64,000 nucleotides of DNA from Clostridium hydrogenum (GTDB taxonomy: Bacteria; Bacillota; Clostridia; Clostridiales; Clostridiaceae), in the NCBI RefSeq assembly GCF_021432385.1, contig NZ_JAEACT010000002.1, positions 1,445,501-1,509,500 on the forward strand. Reading direction: 5' to 3'. Made by a program: the position numbers and the translations under genes. Under the pieces are notes generated by a model that worked only from the letters and a program-made list of their open reading frames with translations, had not been told where the DNA came from and did no database searches. Below, one piece after another: positions 26,355 to 36,304 of the stretch (positions within the stretch are counted from its first letter, which is position 1; every line of letters begins with the position of its first letter).

Positions 26355-29288
26355 ATGGAATTTAAAATTGGAGAAAGTTATAGTGGCTTTAAATTAGGAA
26401 AAGAAATGCAAATAGATGAAATTAAATCAAAAGGTAGAGTTTTTTACCATGAAAAAAGTGGTGCAAGGCTTGTAAGTATTGAAAATGAAGATGACAATAA
26501 AACTTTTTCTATAACTTTTAAAACGTTACCTGAGAACAGTAAGGGCATACCACATATTCTTGAACACTCAGTTTTGTGTGGGTCTAGAAAATTCCCAGTA
26601 AAAGAGCCATTTGTAGAGATATTAAAAGGGTCATTAAACACATATTTAAATGCAGCAACTTATCCAGATAAAACAATGTATCCAGTTGCAAGTAGAAATC
26701 ATAAGGATTTTAGAAATTTAATGGATGTCTATCTTGATGCAGTTTTTTATCCTAATATATATAAATATCCTGAAATTTTAATGCAGGAAGGTTGGCATTA
26801 TGATATAGAAGGTGAAGATGAAAAACTTCATTATAAGGGTGTTGTCTATAATGAAATGAAGGGAGTGTATTCTTCACCCATATCTGTTCTTTTGAGAAAA
26901 GTTGATGAAGTATTATTTAAGGATAATACTTATGGCTTTGATTCTGGCGGTAATCCCGATGAAATAACTAAACTTACTTATGAGGAATTTATTGATTTTC
27001 ACAAAAAGTTCTATCATCCATCCAATAGCATAATATATCTTTATGGCGATGTTGACTTAGAAAAGGAATTAAAGTTTATCAATGATGAGTACTTATCTTA
27101 TTTCAATAAAATGGATATAAAAAATGATATTGAAATGCAGAAAGCTTTTGATAAGATGGAAGAAAGAGAAATTGAATACTCTATTTCAAATAATGAAGAC
27201 GAAATTGATAAAACTTTTTTCAGCTTGAGTTTTTGTACAGGTAACATATTAGATAACGAAACTAATTTTGGCTTGGAGATTTTAGAAAGTATCCTTTTAG
27301 AAACAGCATCTTCACCACTTAAAAGAGCCATAATTGAAGCTAATATAGGGAAGGACGTATTTGGAGCAATTGATAACTCCATATTGCAGCCAACCTTTAG
27401 TATAATATTAAAAGATTCTAATTTACCTGAAAAGGATAAGTTTAAAAATTTAGTATTTGATGTATTAAAAGAATTATCTACTAAAGGTATAGATAGAAAG
27501 CTAATTGAGGCGGTTATAAATGCAAGAGAATTTGAAATGCGTGAAGCTGATTATGACGGTTTCCCAAAGGGACTTGAATACAATGAAAAAATATTAGATA
27601 GAATGCTTCATGGTGGTGAACCCTTTGAAAATTTAAAATTTGAGCAAATGCTTGCAAAGATTAAAGCTGGAATAAAAGATAACTATTTTGAAAAGCTTAT
27701 AGAAAAATATTTATTAAATAATAATCATAGTGTATTTATTACAGTAAAACCTAAAAGGGGACTTGAAGAAGAAAATATTCAAAACTTAGAAAATGAATTG
27801 TTAAAATTTAAGAATGAACTTTCAAAAGATGAATTAAAAGAAATTATAGAAAAAAATGATAGTTTAATAACAAGGCAGGAAACTCTTGATGAAAAGGAAG
27901 ATTTAGATAAAATACCTATGCTTTCCATTGAAGATATTAATCCTAAAGCAGATTATAGTGAATGGGAAAAATATGATGAAAAAGGAACAACTATTTTATA
28001 TACTCCATTAAACACTAAAGGTATAAGTTATATAAATTTTTATTTTGATACCACTGTAGTTCCAGACAACATGATTGGTTATGTCTCACTTTTATCAATT
28101 TTAATAGGTAGAATGAGTACAAGTAAATATGACTTTAAGGATTTATCAAATGAAGTTAATACTCATATAGGTGGAGTAGATTTTAGCGTTGAACCATATG
28201 GCAGCGTTAATGAAATAGATAAGTATATTCCAGAGTTTACAGTACGAACTAAGGTTTTAGATAACAAGGTTCCAAAACTTATTGAACTTTTACTGGAAAT
28301 TATAAATAATAGTATATACGATGATTTTAGTAGGCTTAGAGAATTAATTAGTGAACTAAAATCAAGACTTGATATGTCTATGCAAGCTAGAGCTCATAGA
28401 ATAGCTTCAGTTAGAGTGGCCTCATATTATTCACAGGCTTTTAAATACGTTGAATTATCATCTGGAATAGATTTTTATAATTTTATCCATGATTTAGATA
28501 AAAATTTTGAAGATAAGAAAGCCAATATATATAAAAATTTAAAAGAAACTTCAGAGTTGATATTTGACAAAAATAATTTGTTAGTTGGTTATGCTGGAGA
28601 TAAGGATTCTTTTGCTAATGTCCAAGAACAAATAAGAAATTTTCTGGGAAATATTAGAAACAATGCTCCTAAAAAAAATAAATATGAATTTAAATTAGAA
28701 AAGCTTAATGAAGGTTTTACTATGGCTTCTAAGGTTCAATATGTTGCAAAGGGCTATAACTTTAAAAAACTTAAGTTTAAAAATAGTGGAGTTTTATCGG
28801 TTATAAAAACAATTGCCAATTACAACTACCTTTGGAACAAGGTAAGAGTTCAAGGTGGGGCATACGGCGTGTTTTCATCATTTTCGGCAACTGGAAACAT
28901 GAGTTTTTGCTCATATAGGGATCCAAACTTGACTCAAACTATAGAAGCTTTTGATAGCTTTTATGAGTATATAGATAGTTTTAATGAAGACGACAGAGAA
29001 ATTACAAAATATATACTTGGAACTATAAGTGGGCTTGATATGCCTTTAAGTAATGCATCAAAATGTGAGAGAACAGTTGTACATTATTTATCGGGAGCTG
29101 ATATAAAATATGTTCAAAATATAAGAGATGAAATATTAAGAACTGATGCTTCTGATATTAGAAAGTATTCCGATTTAATTCACAAATGCATGGAGGAAAA
29201 TTGTATTTGTGCAGTTGGCAGTGAACAGAAAATACTTGAAAATAAAGCTGTGTTTAAAAATGTAATAAGCTTGTTTGGAAACAATTAG
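26355..29288 (+). CDS. M16C-family zinc protease, presequence-protease type
   Basis: 977-residue single-chain insulinase-family protease of the PreP/Cym1 kind, made of four M16 domains. The zinc motif is His67-Ile-Leu-Glu70-His71 in GIPHILEHSVLCGSRKFP, with the third Glu probably in VYNEMKGVYSSP (about 170-180). A linker rich in acidic residues (about 470-535) joins two halves. The C-terminal half has NKVRVQGGAYGVFSSFS, the substrate-closing region. These enzymes enclose and degrade peptides of up to about 70 residues. No signal peptide is visible. AGTTGGAGGAG precedes the ATG. Monocistronic, between family C and family A repeats. Confidence 0.9.
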   Translation: MEFKIGESYSGFKLGKEMQIDEIKSKGRVFYHEKSGARLVSIENEDDNKTFSITFKTLPENSKGIPHILEHSVLCGSRKFPVKEPFVEILKGSLNTYLNAATYPDKTMYPVASRNHKDFRNLMDVYLDAVFYPNIYKYPEILMQEGWHYDIEGEDEKLHYKGVVYNEMKGVYSSPISVLLRKVDEVLFKDNTYGFDSGGNPDEITKLTYEEFIDFHKKFYHPSNSIIYLYGDVDLEKELKFINDEYLSYFNKMDIKNDIEMQKAFDKMEEREIEYSISNNEDEIDKTFFSLSFCTGNILDNETNFGLEILESILLETASSPLKRAIIEANIGKDVFGAIDNSILQPTFSIILKDSNLPEKDKFKNLVFDVLKELSTKGIDRKLIEAVINAREFEMREADYDGFPKGLEYNEKILDRMLHGGEPFENLKFEQMLAKIKAGIKDNYFEKLIEKYLLNNNHSVFITVKPKRGLEEENIQNLENELLKFKNELSKDELKEIIEKNDSLITRQETLDEKEDLDKIPMLSIEDINPKADYSEWEKYDEKGTTILYTPLNTKGISYINFYFDTTVVPDNMIGYVSLLSILIGRMSTSKYDFKDLSNEVNTHIGGVDFSVEPYGSVNEIDKYIPEFTVRTKVLDNKVPKLIELLLEIINNSIYDDFSRLRELISELKSRLDMSMQARAHRIASVRVASYYSQAFKYVELSSGIDFYNFIHDLDKNFEDKKANIYKNLKETSELIFDKNNLLVGYAGDKDSFANVQEQIRNFLGNIRNNAPKKNKYEFKLEKLNEGFTMASKVQYVAKGYNFKKLKFKNSGVLSVIKTIANYNYLWNKVRVQGGAYGVFSSFSATGNMSFCSYRDPNLTQTIEAFDSFYEYIDSFNEDDREITKYILGTISGLDMPLSNASKCERTVVHYLSGADIKYVQNIRDEILRTDASDIRKYSDLIHKCMEENCICAVGSEQKILENKAVFKNVISLFGNN

Positions 29289-29307
29289 CAGGCTAAAACT
29301 ATTTTTT

Positions 29308-29511
29308 CAAAGTACAAAGTATAAAGTACAAAGAAGGATGATTTTCTTCCGCTTTACTACAGAAAATCTTAAAACTTATTTTTGATTGCTTACGCAATCA
29401 CTGCATTGCTGTTGTCAGCAAAGCTGATAACAGTTAAGTTAAAGATTTGCCTAACGTAAGGAAAGGCAAATCATCCTTCATTGTACTATGTACTCTGTAC
29501 TTTGTACTTTG
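29308..29511. repeat. Family A structured repeat, copy 5 (core)
   Basis: About 205 bp. The tandem unit here is CAAAGTA (left) against TACTTTG (right), a paired variant of the CAGAGTA/TACTCTG arms. The core hairpin TGTTGTCAGC/GCTGATAACA differs on both sides from copy 1. It lies between convergent genes (M16C protease and the membrane protein). Confidence 0.85.
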
Positions 29512-29528
29512 GTTTATAAGAGTTTTCC

Positions 29529-31100
29529 TTAATTAAAAAAGTCTTTCCCATCTATAGCTTTTTTAAGCTGTCCCTTATTTATTTCTACAATAACATAATA
29601 ATCATCTTGATATACTGTAGTTGGTATAGATGTTCTTTTTAGTATTCTTGTATTAATTTGATTGTTTTCAAGAATAGCATAATCTATATTATATTTTTTC
29701 AATACAAGCAGCATCTGTTCATAATTTATCGAAGCATTGTGCTGATCCATAAAGGAATTTGTTTTATTAAAGCCATTTATAAATATATCTGTTCTTGTAT
29801 CTACAAAAGTAGGAATCCCTCTGAAAATTAAATAAGGGCTTGTATTATAGTCGTTAAATAATCTAGAATTTTTAATTTCTGGATGATTATTTATATAATT
29901 GCAGGCTTCTATAGGATAATCAATACTAGAAAGTTTAATGGAAAAATCTTGGTGAAGTACAAAAAGTTTAGTTGTATAGTCATCTAAAAATGCTAAGGAA
30001 CTAAAAAAACATAAGGTTAATATTACAAAATAACAAATATTCCTAATTACCTTTTCTTTAGAAGCATTGAGCTTGTTAATTTTATTTTTTAAGAAAATTA
30101 TAATACGCTGAAAATGTTTTGTGCTTTTTTTAGCTGGTATTTTAAATTTTTTGATTGATATATAATTTCTACAAAAAACGTATATGCTGTCTTCAAAATA
30201 TGGTGAAATAATGGCAGGTAGCAGCAAAAAAAGAAATAGTATTTGTCTTACTGCGGTCACGGATAGAAATATTAGTCCTCCAGAAAATATTACGTTCCTA
30301 ATAGACACTTTTGAAAGCCAGTATATTAATACACTTACAATGATTATAAATAATAAAGTTTTATAATTATAAATTTGAGTGTATGTCCATTCTGATATCA
30401 CAGGATTATTTTTGAAGGATGAAAATAAATTAAGATCATATAAATATATATTATATGTATATGGATTTAACATTACGCATATAAATGAAACAAGGAAGTA
30501 TTTATAATGCTTAAAAAGTGAATAGCATCCAAAAATAAATAAATATAATGGATATAATCCACCTTGTATGTTTACTCCTAATATTAATACTATAATTGCT
30601 GGAATGAATTTCTTATCCTCTAAAAAAATGCATAAAAGAAGAATAATTATTCTAGATACCATCATAGGTCTAAATGACATTGTGTAAAAACTAAACAGAG
30701 TGTATAGAAACATACATATTAAGGCTATAAATGGTTTTTTGCATCTTTTGTAAGCATAGATATAAACTAAAATTGAAACAATAAAATTAAACAGCCCCAT
30801 AAATATAGTTACTGATTTAAAGCCATCAATGGAATATATTAGATAAGCAAATATTCCAAAAAGCCATTCATGATTTATCCATTTTAAATTATTTGAGATA
30901 CCGTACCAAGAAAAAACAGCCGTCTTTGGTATAAAGCCATTTTTTAAGATATATTCTCCAGATTTTATGTGCCAAAAGCCATCATTTATTACACTAAAAT
31001 TTGCGCCAATGCAAAAGGCTGTTATGCAAGCTATTAAAAAAAGTAAGCTTAATATTAATTTGCCATCAGAGTTTTTTTCTTTCATAAAGTTAAAAGTCAA
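29529..31100 (-). CDS. Polytopic membrane protein, possible GT-C glycosyltransferase
   Basis: 523 residues with about 10-11 hydrophobic helices to residue 390, then a soluble C-terminal region. The first extracellular loop has NDGFWHIKSGEYIL and WINHEWLFG, acidic and aromatic residues as in GT-C polyprenyl-sugar transferases (compare Asp in loop 1). The C-terminal domain contains NDYNTSPYLIFRGIPTFVDTR, a pattern I have seen in uncharacterised bacterial membrane proteins. I cannot assign a reaction. The start is a TTG at 31100 with AAGAGGTG 8 bases upstream. It is divergent from the pilus cluster; a pilin-glycosylation role would be speculation. Confidence 0.7.
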   Translation of the reverse strand: MTFNFMKEKNSDGKLILSLLFLIACITAFCIGANFSVINDGFWHIKSGEYILKNGFIPKTAVFSWYGISNNLKWINHEWLFGIFAYLIYSIDGFKSVTIFMGLFNFIVSILVYIYAYKRCKKPFIALICMFLYTLFSFYTMSFRPMMVSRIIILLLCIFLEDKKFIPAIIVLILGVNIQGGLYPLYLFIFGCYSLFKHYKYFLVSFICVMLNPYTYNIYLYDLNLFSSFKNNPVISEWTYTQIYNYKTLLFIIIVSVLIYWLSKVSIRNVIFSGGLIFLSVTAVRQILFLFLLLPAIISPYFEDSIYVFCRNYISIKKFKIPAKKSTKHFQRIIIFLKNKINKLNASKEKVIRNICYFVILTLCFFSSLAFLDDYTTKLFVLHQDFSIKLSSIDYPIEACNYINNHPEIKNSRLFNDYNTSPYLIFRGIPTFVDTRTDIFINGFNKTNSFMDQHNASINYEQMLLVLKKYNIDYAILENNQINTRILKRTSIPTTVYQDDYYVIVEINKGQLKKAIDGKDFFN

Positions 31101-31312
31101 AAATTACACCTCTTTCAAAAAACATATTTTACATTTTGTGTATAAGGTTACTATATTTATTTATAGATTATAGCATTGGCATAAAAAACGCAATATATTA
31201 TTATTTAAAAATGGAAAATTAAACTAAATTAAAAATAAAATTAAACTTTATAACCAAAAGTATAAATTATTGTAAAAATGTTTAATTTAAAGTAAAAAAA
31301 TAATTACATATA

Positions 31313-31340
31313 TTGTAATTGTATAAAAAAGATATATAAT
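31313..31340 (+). promoter_or_regulatory. Candidate SigA-type promoter of the pilus cluster
   Basis: TTGTAA (31313-31318), a 16-base spacer and TATAAT (31335-31340), 87 bases before the pilB ATG. The rest of the 327-base divergent gap (31101-31427) is AT-rich; I found no c-di-GMP riboswitch of either class in it, although pilus operons in other clostridia can have one. Confidence 0.55.
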
Positions 31341-31427
31341 GAATATATGCAATAAAATAAGTGCATATGAATTAATTGGAAAAGATGTTTTGAATTTAAT
31401 TTGCGTTTAATGTTGAAGGTGAAATAT

Positions 31428-33113
31428 ATGATGAAAAAAAAACTTGGTGATTTGTTAGTTGATTATGGAGTAATAACAGAAAATCAGCTAGAAAGTGCCC
31501 TTAAAAAGCAAAAACATAGGGGAAAAAGAATTGGAGAAATACTAGTAAGTGAAAAAATTGTAACAGAAGAAGAAATAGTGGACATTCTTCAAATGCAGAT
31601 GGGGATACCAAAAGCATATTTTGATGAATATTTTATAGATAAAAAAGCGGTTTTAACTATACCAGAGGGACTCGCACAAAAATATAATGTAATTCCAATA
31701 TCATTTAATGGGGACAAGCTAAATGTAGCTATGAGTGATCCGATGAATATGTTTGCCTTAGATGATGTTAGAATTGCATCTGGTTATGAAGTTGTTCCAA
31801 TGATTGCTACATCAACTGAAATAAAAAAAGCAATAGAAACTTACTATACATCGCAAAAAATTGAAAAGGCAGCAATAGAGGCATCTAAAAATTATGAGAT
31901 AAATGTTAAAGAAATAGAGGGCATAAATAGTAATTCGGAAAATAGTATAGACAATGCCCCAATAGTTAAGCTTGTTGATTTTATAATAAAAGAAGCAATA
32001 AGGCTTGAAAGTAGCGATATACACATAGAACCCTTTGAAAAATATATAAAAATAAGATATAGAATCGATGGCGAACTTCATGAAAAGCAGAGAATTCAAA
32101 TACAATCACTGCAGGCCATAATGACACGTATAAAAATAATATCAAATTTAAATATTGCGGAAAAAAGACTTCCTCAAGATGGAAGAATGAAAGTGTTTGT
32201 TGATGGAAAAAATATTGATTTAAGAGTTTCAATCCTGCCAACTATTTTCGGTGAAAAGGCTGTAATAAGAATTTTAAAAAATGATAGTAAAAATATAAGT
32301 AAAGAGAGCTTGGGCATGGATGAGGAAAGTATGAAGAAGCTAGAAAATATAATTAAAAGTCCATACGGAATTATACTTGCTACAGGACCAACAGGAAGTG
32401 GTAAATCAACAACTCTTTATGCAGTTCTAAATGAACTTAACGATGAGCGTAGAAATATAGTTACAGTTGAAGACCCAGTAGAATATATGATTGATGGTAT
32501 AAATCAAGTAAACGTAAATGTGAAGGCAGGTCTTACTTTTGCATCTGGCCTAAGATCAATATTAAGACAGGATCCAGATATAATAATGATTGGAGAAATG
32601 AGAGATAGTGAAACAGCAGAAATTGCTGTAAGAGCAGCTATAACTGGACATTTAGTATTGAGTACAATACATACAAATGATGCTGCTTCATCAATAATGC
32701 GTCTTTTTGATATGGGTATTCAACCATACCTTGTGGCAAATTCCATCAGCGGAATAATAGCTCAAAGGCTTGTCAAAGCAATATGCCCTGAATGCAAAGA
32801 AGAGTATGAAGCAAAAGCCTATGAAAAGGAAATACTTGGAGCCGAGGAAAGCGAGAAAGTAACTTTATATAGAGGAAGAGGATGCCCTAAGTGCAATGGT
32901 ACTGGATATCTAGGTAGAACTGGAGTTTATGAAATAATGGAAATAACAAGAGAAATGAGAGAAAAGATTGTTGAAAATCCTGATATTGATTTTATTGAAA
33001 AACAAGCAATAAAAAATGGAATGAATACCATAAGAAAATCTTGTGAAAGGCTTGTTTATAGTGGGAAAACTACTATAGATGAATTAGTAAAAATAGCATT
33101 TTTAAAGAATTAA
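31428..33113 (+). CDS. pilB: Type IV pilus assembly ATPase PilB
   Basis: 561-residue secretion/extension ATPase (GspE/PilB). The N-terminal MshEN-type domain (about 1-150, LGDLLVDYGVITENQLESAL) is known in relatives to bind c-di-GMP. The ATPase core has Walker A GPTGSGKSTT, the Asp box and Walker B around IIMIGEMRDSETAEIA. The zinc-binding tetracysteine is CPEC ... CPKC (about 460-490). ATG at 31428 is chosen for GAAGGTG upstream; ATG at 31431 is nearly as good. It is the first gene of the cluster; no retraction ATPase pilT is in the window. Confidence 0.93.
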   Translation: MMKKKLGDLLVDYGVITENQLESALKKQKHRGKRIGEILVSEKIVTEEEIVDILQMQMGIPKAYFDEYFIDKKAVLTIPEGLAQKYNVIPISFNGDKLNVAMSDPMNMFALDDVRIASGYEVVPMIATSTEIKKAIETYYTSQKIEKAAIEASKNYEINVKEIEGINSNSENSIDNAPIVKLVDFIIKEAIRLESSDIHIEPFEKYIKIRYRIDGELHEKQRIQIQSLQAIMTRIKIISNLNIAEKRLPQDGRMKVFVDGKNIDLRVSILPTIFGEKAVIRILKNDSKNISKESLGMDEESMKKLENIIKSPYGIILATGPTGSGKSTTLYAVLNELNDERRNIVTVEDPVEYMIDGINQVNVNVKAGLTFASGLRSILRQDPDIIMIGEMRDSETAEIAVRAAITGHLVLSTIHTNDAASSIMRLFDMGIQPYLVANSISGIIAQRLVKAICPECKEEYEAKAYEKEILGAEESEKVTLYRGRGCPKCNGTGYLGRTGVYEIMEITREMREKIVENPDIDFIEKQAIKNGMNTIRKSCERLVYSGKTTIDELVKIAFLKN

Positions 33114-33114
33114 T

Positions 33115-33213
33115 AAAGATATACCACTTGAAACTTTAAAATTAATTTGTATCAAAATGCCATCTTATGGGAATTATGATGCAAATTGGTTTTAGTAGTT
33201 GAAACGGTATAAT
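33115..33213. repeat. Family C repeat between pilB and pilC
   Basis: About 99 bp: AAAGATATACCACTTGAAAC at the left and TAGTTGAAACGGTATAATC at the right, with an internal ATGCC ... pairing region. It starts at the pilB stop codon and ends directly before the pilC ribosome site. Confidence 0.8.
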
Positions 33214-33229
33214 CAAGGGGGAATATTTT

Positions 33230-34489
33230 GTGCCTGTATACTTGTATGAAGCTAAAACAATAAAAGGGAAGATAGAAAAGGGAAGAATAGAAGGAGAAGA
33301 TGAAAATGGAGTTGCAGCTTATTTAAGAAAAAAAGATTGCTGGCTTATTTCCATTAGAGAAGAAAATGAAGTTGGTCTAAATGCAGATATAGATATATTT
33401 TCAAAGGTAAGTATAAAGGATATATCAATATTTTGCAGGGAACTTTCCTATGTACTAAATGCAGGTATAAGTTTAAATAAAGCACTTGATATAGTTGGAG
33501 CGCAAACAGAAAATAAAAAACTTAAAAAGGTTATTTCAAAAGTATTTGATGAAGTGGAAAGAGGAAAAGGCCTAGCGGATTCAATGAAAAAATATAAGGA
33601 ATTTCCAAGTTTACTTATAAATATGATAGCTGCAGGTGAATCCAGTGGAAACCTGGATGAAATTATGAATAGAATGTCTGAATATTATTTCAGTGAATTT
33701 AAGCAGAGACAAAAAGTAAAACAAGCTCTAACTTATCCTATAGTAGTTGCTATTTTTGCTTTTATTATTGTAAATTTTTTAGCCATTAAGATACTTCCTA
33801 TGCTTATTGGTAATATTGTTAACATTTCTGGTAAAAGTGATATACCATGGCCAACCAAAGTTTCAATGGGATTTAGTGATTTTGTAGTACATAATTTCAT
33901 TTTTATAATTTTGTGTATTCCGGTAATTGTAATTTTACTTAAAATAGCTAAAAAATATAGTTTTAATAGCGAAAAACTAGATAAATTTAAAATCAAGATG
34001 CCCATTGTTGGAAAGGTAATCTATAAAATTGTAACTTCAAGATTTGCAAGAACCTTTGGAATGCTTGTATCCAGTGGTATACCACTTATAAAAAGCATAG
34101 AGATATGTGGGAAAATAGTAGATAACAAATTTATAGAAAATTCTCTTGAAGCCGTAAAAGAAGATATAAAAAAAGGCTCCAGCATTGGAATGGTTTTTGA
34201 GGAGAAAAATATTTTTCCACCAATGCTCACACAAATGATAAAAATAGGAGAAGAATCTGGAAATCTAGAAGATGTATTAAAAAAAGTAGCTGAATTTTAT
34301 GACGAAGAAGTTGAAACAACAGTAGCACAAATGACAACGCTTATAGAACCATTAATTATAATTTTATTAGCAGTTATTGTAGGATTTATAGTTGTATCAA
34401 TAATACTTCCAATTTTCCAGATGTATAATAGTGTTTCTAATTCAAGTTTCATATTGCATATAGCAGATTCATATTTGAACTCTTTATAA
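33230..34489 (+). CDS. pilC: Type IV pilus inner-membrane platform protein PilC
   Basis: 419 residues. Two copies of the GspF/PilC cytoplasmic domain (about 65-190 and 265-385) are recognisable by CRELSYVLNAGISLNKALDI and the related SRFARTFGMLVSSGIPLIKS, each with AAGESSGNL or KIGEESGNL. Three membrane helices lie near 170-190, 220-240 and 375-400. PilC connects the PilB motor to the growing pilin fibre. The start is GTG at 33230 with AAGGGGG upstream. Confidence 0.92.
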   Translation: MPVYLYEAKTIKGKIEKGRIEGEDENGVAAYLRKKDCWLISIREENEVGLNADIDIFSKVSIKDISIFCRELSYVLNAGISLNKALDIVGAQTENKKLKKVISKVFDEVERGKGLADSMKKYKEFPSLLINMIAAGESSGNLDEIMNRMSEYYFSEFKQRQKVKQALTYPIVVAIFAFIIVNFLAIKILPMLIGNIVNISGKSDIPWPTKVSMGFSDFVVHNFIFIILCIPVIVILLKIAKKYSFNSEKLDKFKIKMPIVGKVIYKIVTSRFARTFGMLVSSGIPLIKSIEICGKIVDNKFIENSLEAVKEDIKKGSSIGMVFEEKNIFPPMLTQMIKIGEESGNLEDVLKKVAEFYDEEVETTVAQMTTLIEPLIIILLAVIVGFIVVSIILPIFQMYNSVSNSSFILHIADSYLNSL

Positions 34490-34588
34490 AGATAAACCAC
34501 TTGAAACTTCAAAATTAATTTGTATCAAAATGCCATCTTCTTGGCATTATGATGCAAAATGATTTTGGTAGTTGAACTGGTTTATCTA
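34488..34588. repeat. Family C repeat after pilC
   Basis: Closely related to 33115-33213: AAAGATAAACCACTTGAAAC at the left and TTGAACTGGTTTATCT at the right; centre AAAATGCCATCTTCTTGGCA. It overlaps the last bases of pilC and abuts the left end of family A copy 6. Confidence 0.8.
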
Positions 34589-34930
34589 TAAAGGTATACC
34601 AGTTGAAATAGCAAAATTGATAATAACAGATGTAGCTTTATAACAATTTTTTAAATGCACAATGCACAGTTCACAATGCACAATGAAGGATGATTTTTCT
34701 ATCTAGCGTAGAAAAATCTTAAAACATATGTTTTTATTGTTTACGCAACCGCACTATATATGGTGCAGAGAGACGCTGACAATATTTAAATTTAAGGTTT
34801 ACCTTAAGCAGAGCGAAAGGCAAATCATCCTTCATTGTGAATTGTGCATTGTCAACTGTGAATTGAAAAACATTGCTAGTAGGATAAACTTTGTATTTGC
34901 AATTTCCATTTTTCAAGTAGTATATCTATA
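34589..34930. repeat. Family A structured repeat, copy 6 (full length, arm sequence switched)
   Basis: About 340 bp with terminal inverted repeats: AAGGTATACCAGTTGAAAT on the left, and GTATTTGCAATTTCC then TTTTTCAAGTAGTATATC on the right. The core is clearly family A, but the flanking arms are CACAATGCACAGTTCACAAT (left) and ATTGTGAATTGTGCATTGTC (right) instead of CAGAGTA units. Both arms changed together, so they still pair. With the family C copy it accounts for the gap 34490-35005. Confidence 0.85.
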
Positions 34931-35005
34931 ATTCCTAAAAAGGGGGGACAGTTAAAATATTTACCTTTGAATCTGTTAAATATAAACCAAAATGGGGGAA
35001 AGAAA

Positions 35006-35371
35006 ATGAAGATAATAAAAAAGGGAAAAAAGAAAAAAGGATTTACTCTTATTGAGCTTATAGCCGTAGTTGCAATTCTATTAATTCTTGCAGCAATTTT
35101 AATTCCTAACATAGTAGGATATATGCAAAGATCAAAAATAGCAACAGTAAAAAGTAATGCAAAAGCAGTACTTAATGTTATAAAAACAGCTCAAGCAAAT
35201 TCAGATAGTGGCAGTATTACAACATATAGTGCGGCAATTAATGCAGATGGAAATTTAAAATTATCTGGTGGTGGTGTGACAAATGGCTTAGCAACTGCAG
35301 ATGAAAATACCCTTGAAAATCTAATTAATGATAATAGTAATACTTGGGCAAATTTTTCTGGTTATTATTAA
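35006..35371 (+). CDS. pilA: Type IV major-pilin-like prepilin
   Basis: 121 residues. A short basic leader (MKIIKKGKKKKG) is followed by the prepilin peptidase site G|FTLIE with Glu5, then the hydrophobic helix IAVVAILLILAAILIPNIVG that forms the fibre core. The remaining domain of about 85 residues lacks Cys. ATG at 35006 has GGGGGAAAG upstream; an in-frame ATG at 34967 would lengthen the leader and is less likely. Position after pilC suggests the main pilin, though expression would be needed to show it. Confidence 0.9.
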   Translation: MKIIKKGKKKKGFTLIELIAVVAILLILAAILIPNIVGYMQRSKIATVKSNAKAVLNVIKTAQANSDSGSITTYSAAINADGNLKLSGGGVTNGLATADENTLENLINDNSNTWANFSGYY

Positions 35372-35395
35372 ATTTCATGAAAACAGCAAAGTAAT

Positions 35396-35514
35396 AAATA
35401 TAAACAAGTTGAAATAATGAAATTACAAATATCAAATGTATTTTTATAACAACTTTTTTTATTCACAATTCACAATGAAGGGTGATTTACCTGCATTGTG
35501 AACTGTGAATTGTC
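35396..35514. repeat. Family A repeat, miniature left-end copy (A7)
   Basis: Left terminal sequence (ACAAGTTGAAATAATGAAAT then TACAAAT) followed by a collapsed core: TTCACAATTCACAATG ... CATTGTGAACTGTGAATTG around GAAGGGTGATTTACCTG. The internal hairpins of full copies are deleted. It fills the pilA-pilD gap. Confidence 0.75.
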
Positions 35515-35527
35515 TTAAGGAGAAATT

Positions 35528-36301
35528 ATGTTTATAATATATATTTTTATTTTCGTACTCGGAACTATAATTGGAAGCTTTTTAAATGTTTGCATTTTTA
35601 GAATACCATTAGAACAGTCTATAGCTTTTCCGCCTTCACACTGTATGAATTGTGGTAAAAGGTTAAAATGGTATGATATGTTTCCAATAATAAGCTGGAT
35701 AATTTTAAAAGGAAAATGTAGATACTGTAAAAGCAAAATTTCCTATAGATATCCATTAGTTGAATTTGTAACTGGGATTATTTTTTTAGCTATTTATTTA
35801 AAATATGGTTATACCTATGAAACAATTAAATTTTGTTTTTTTGCTGCACTAATTATAGTTATAGGATTAATAGATAGGGATACCACAGATGTATATAATT
35901 CAACTATAATTACAGGAATAATAAGTTTTATATTATTATCTATCTTAAATTTTGTATTATTTAAAATGAAGTTTATAAACGAATTTTCTATTTTAAATTA
36001 TATATTAGGAGGCATCATTGGAGCAGGCTTTATTTTAATCATAATACTTCTTACAAGGGGAATGGGCTTTGGTGATGCGGAAATATGCCTTGTTTGTGGA
36101 CTTTTCCTAGGAATTAAGAATATTATATTTATGTTGTTTTTATCTGTAGTAATAGGTGGAGTAATAGGAGTTGCGTTAATTTTACTTGGAAAAAAGAAAA
36201 GAAAAGATTACATACCCTTTGGCCCGTTTATAGCAATAAGTTCAATTTTTACCATATTATTTGGAAGCGGAATTGTAAACTGGTATATAGGGAAATTTTA
36301 A
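35528..36301 (+). CDS. pilD: Prepilin peptidase PilD
   Basis: 257-residue polytopic aspartic protease that cleaves prepilin leaders and methylates the new N terminus. The zinc-binding cytoplasmic loop has two Cys pairs (CMNCGKRL and CRYCKSKI). The catalytic Asp residues are in GLIDRDTTDVYN and GMGFGDAEI. About eight hydrophobic helices. TAAGGAGAA precedes the ATG. It is bracketed by halves of family A repeats (35396-35514 and 36305-36393). Confidence 0.93.
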   Translation: MFIIYIFIFVLGTIIGSFLNVCIFRIPLEQSIAFPPSHCMNCGKRLKWYDMFPIISWIILKGKCRYCKSKISYRYPLVEFVTGIIFLAIYLKYGYTYETIKFCFFAALIIVIGLIDRDTTDVYNSTIITGIISFILLSILNFVLFKMKFINEFSILNYILGGIIGAGFILIIILLTRGMGFGDAEICLVCGLFLGIKNIIFMLFLSVVIGGVIGVALILLGKKKRKDYIPFGPFIAISSIFTILFGSGIVNWYIGKF

Positions 36302-36304
36302 AGA

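Noticed and set aside
31101..31427. c-di-GMP riboswitch ahead of the pilus cluster
   Set aside because: The conserved bases of class I or II c-di-GMP riboswitches were not found; only AT-rich DNA with a plausible promoter is present.
34728..34931. Open frame ending in the peptide VFAISIFQVVYL
   Set aside because: It is the same frame as in the right end of family A copy 1, a by-product of the repeat rather than a gene.
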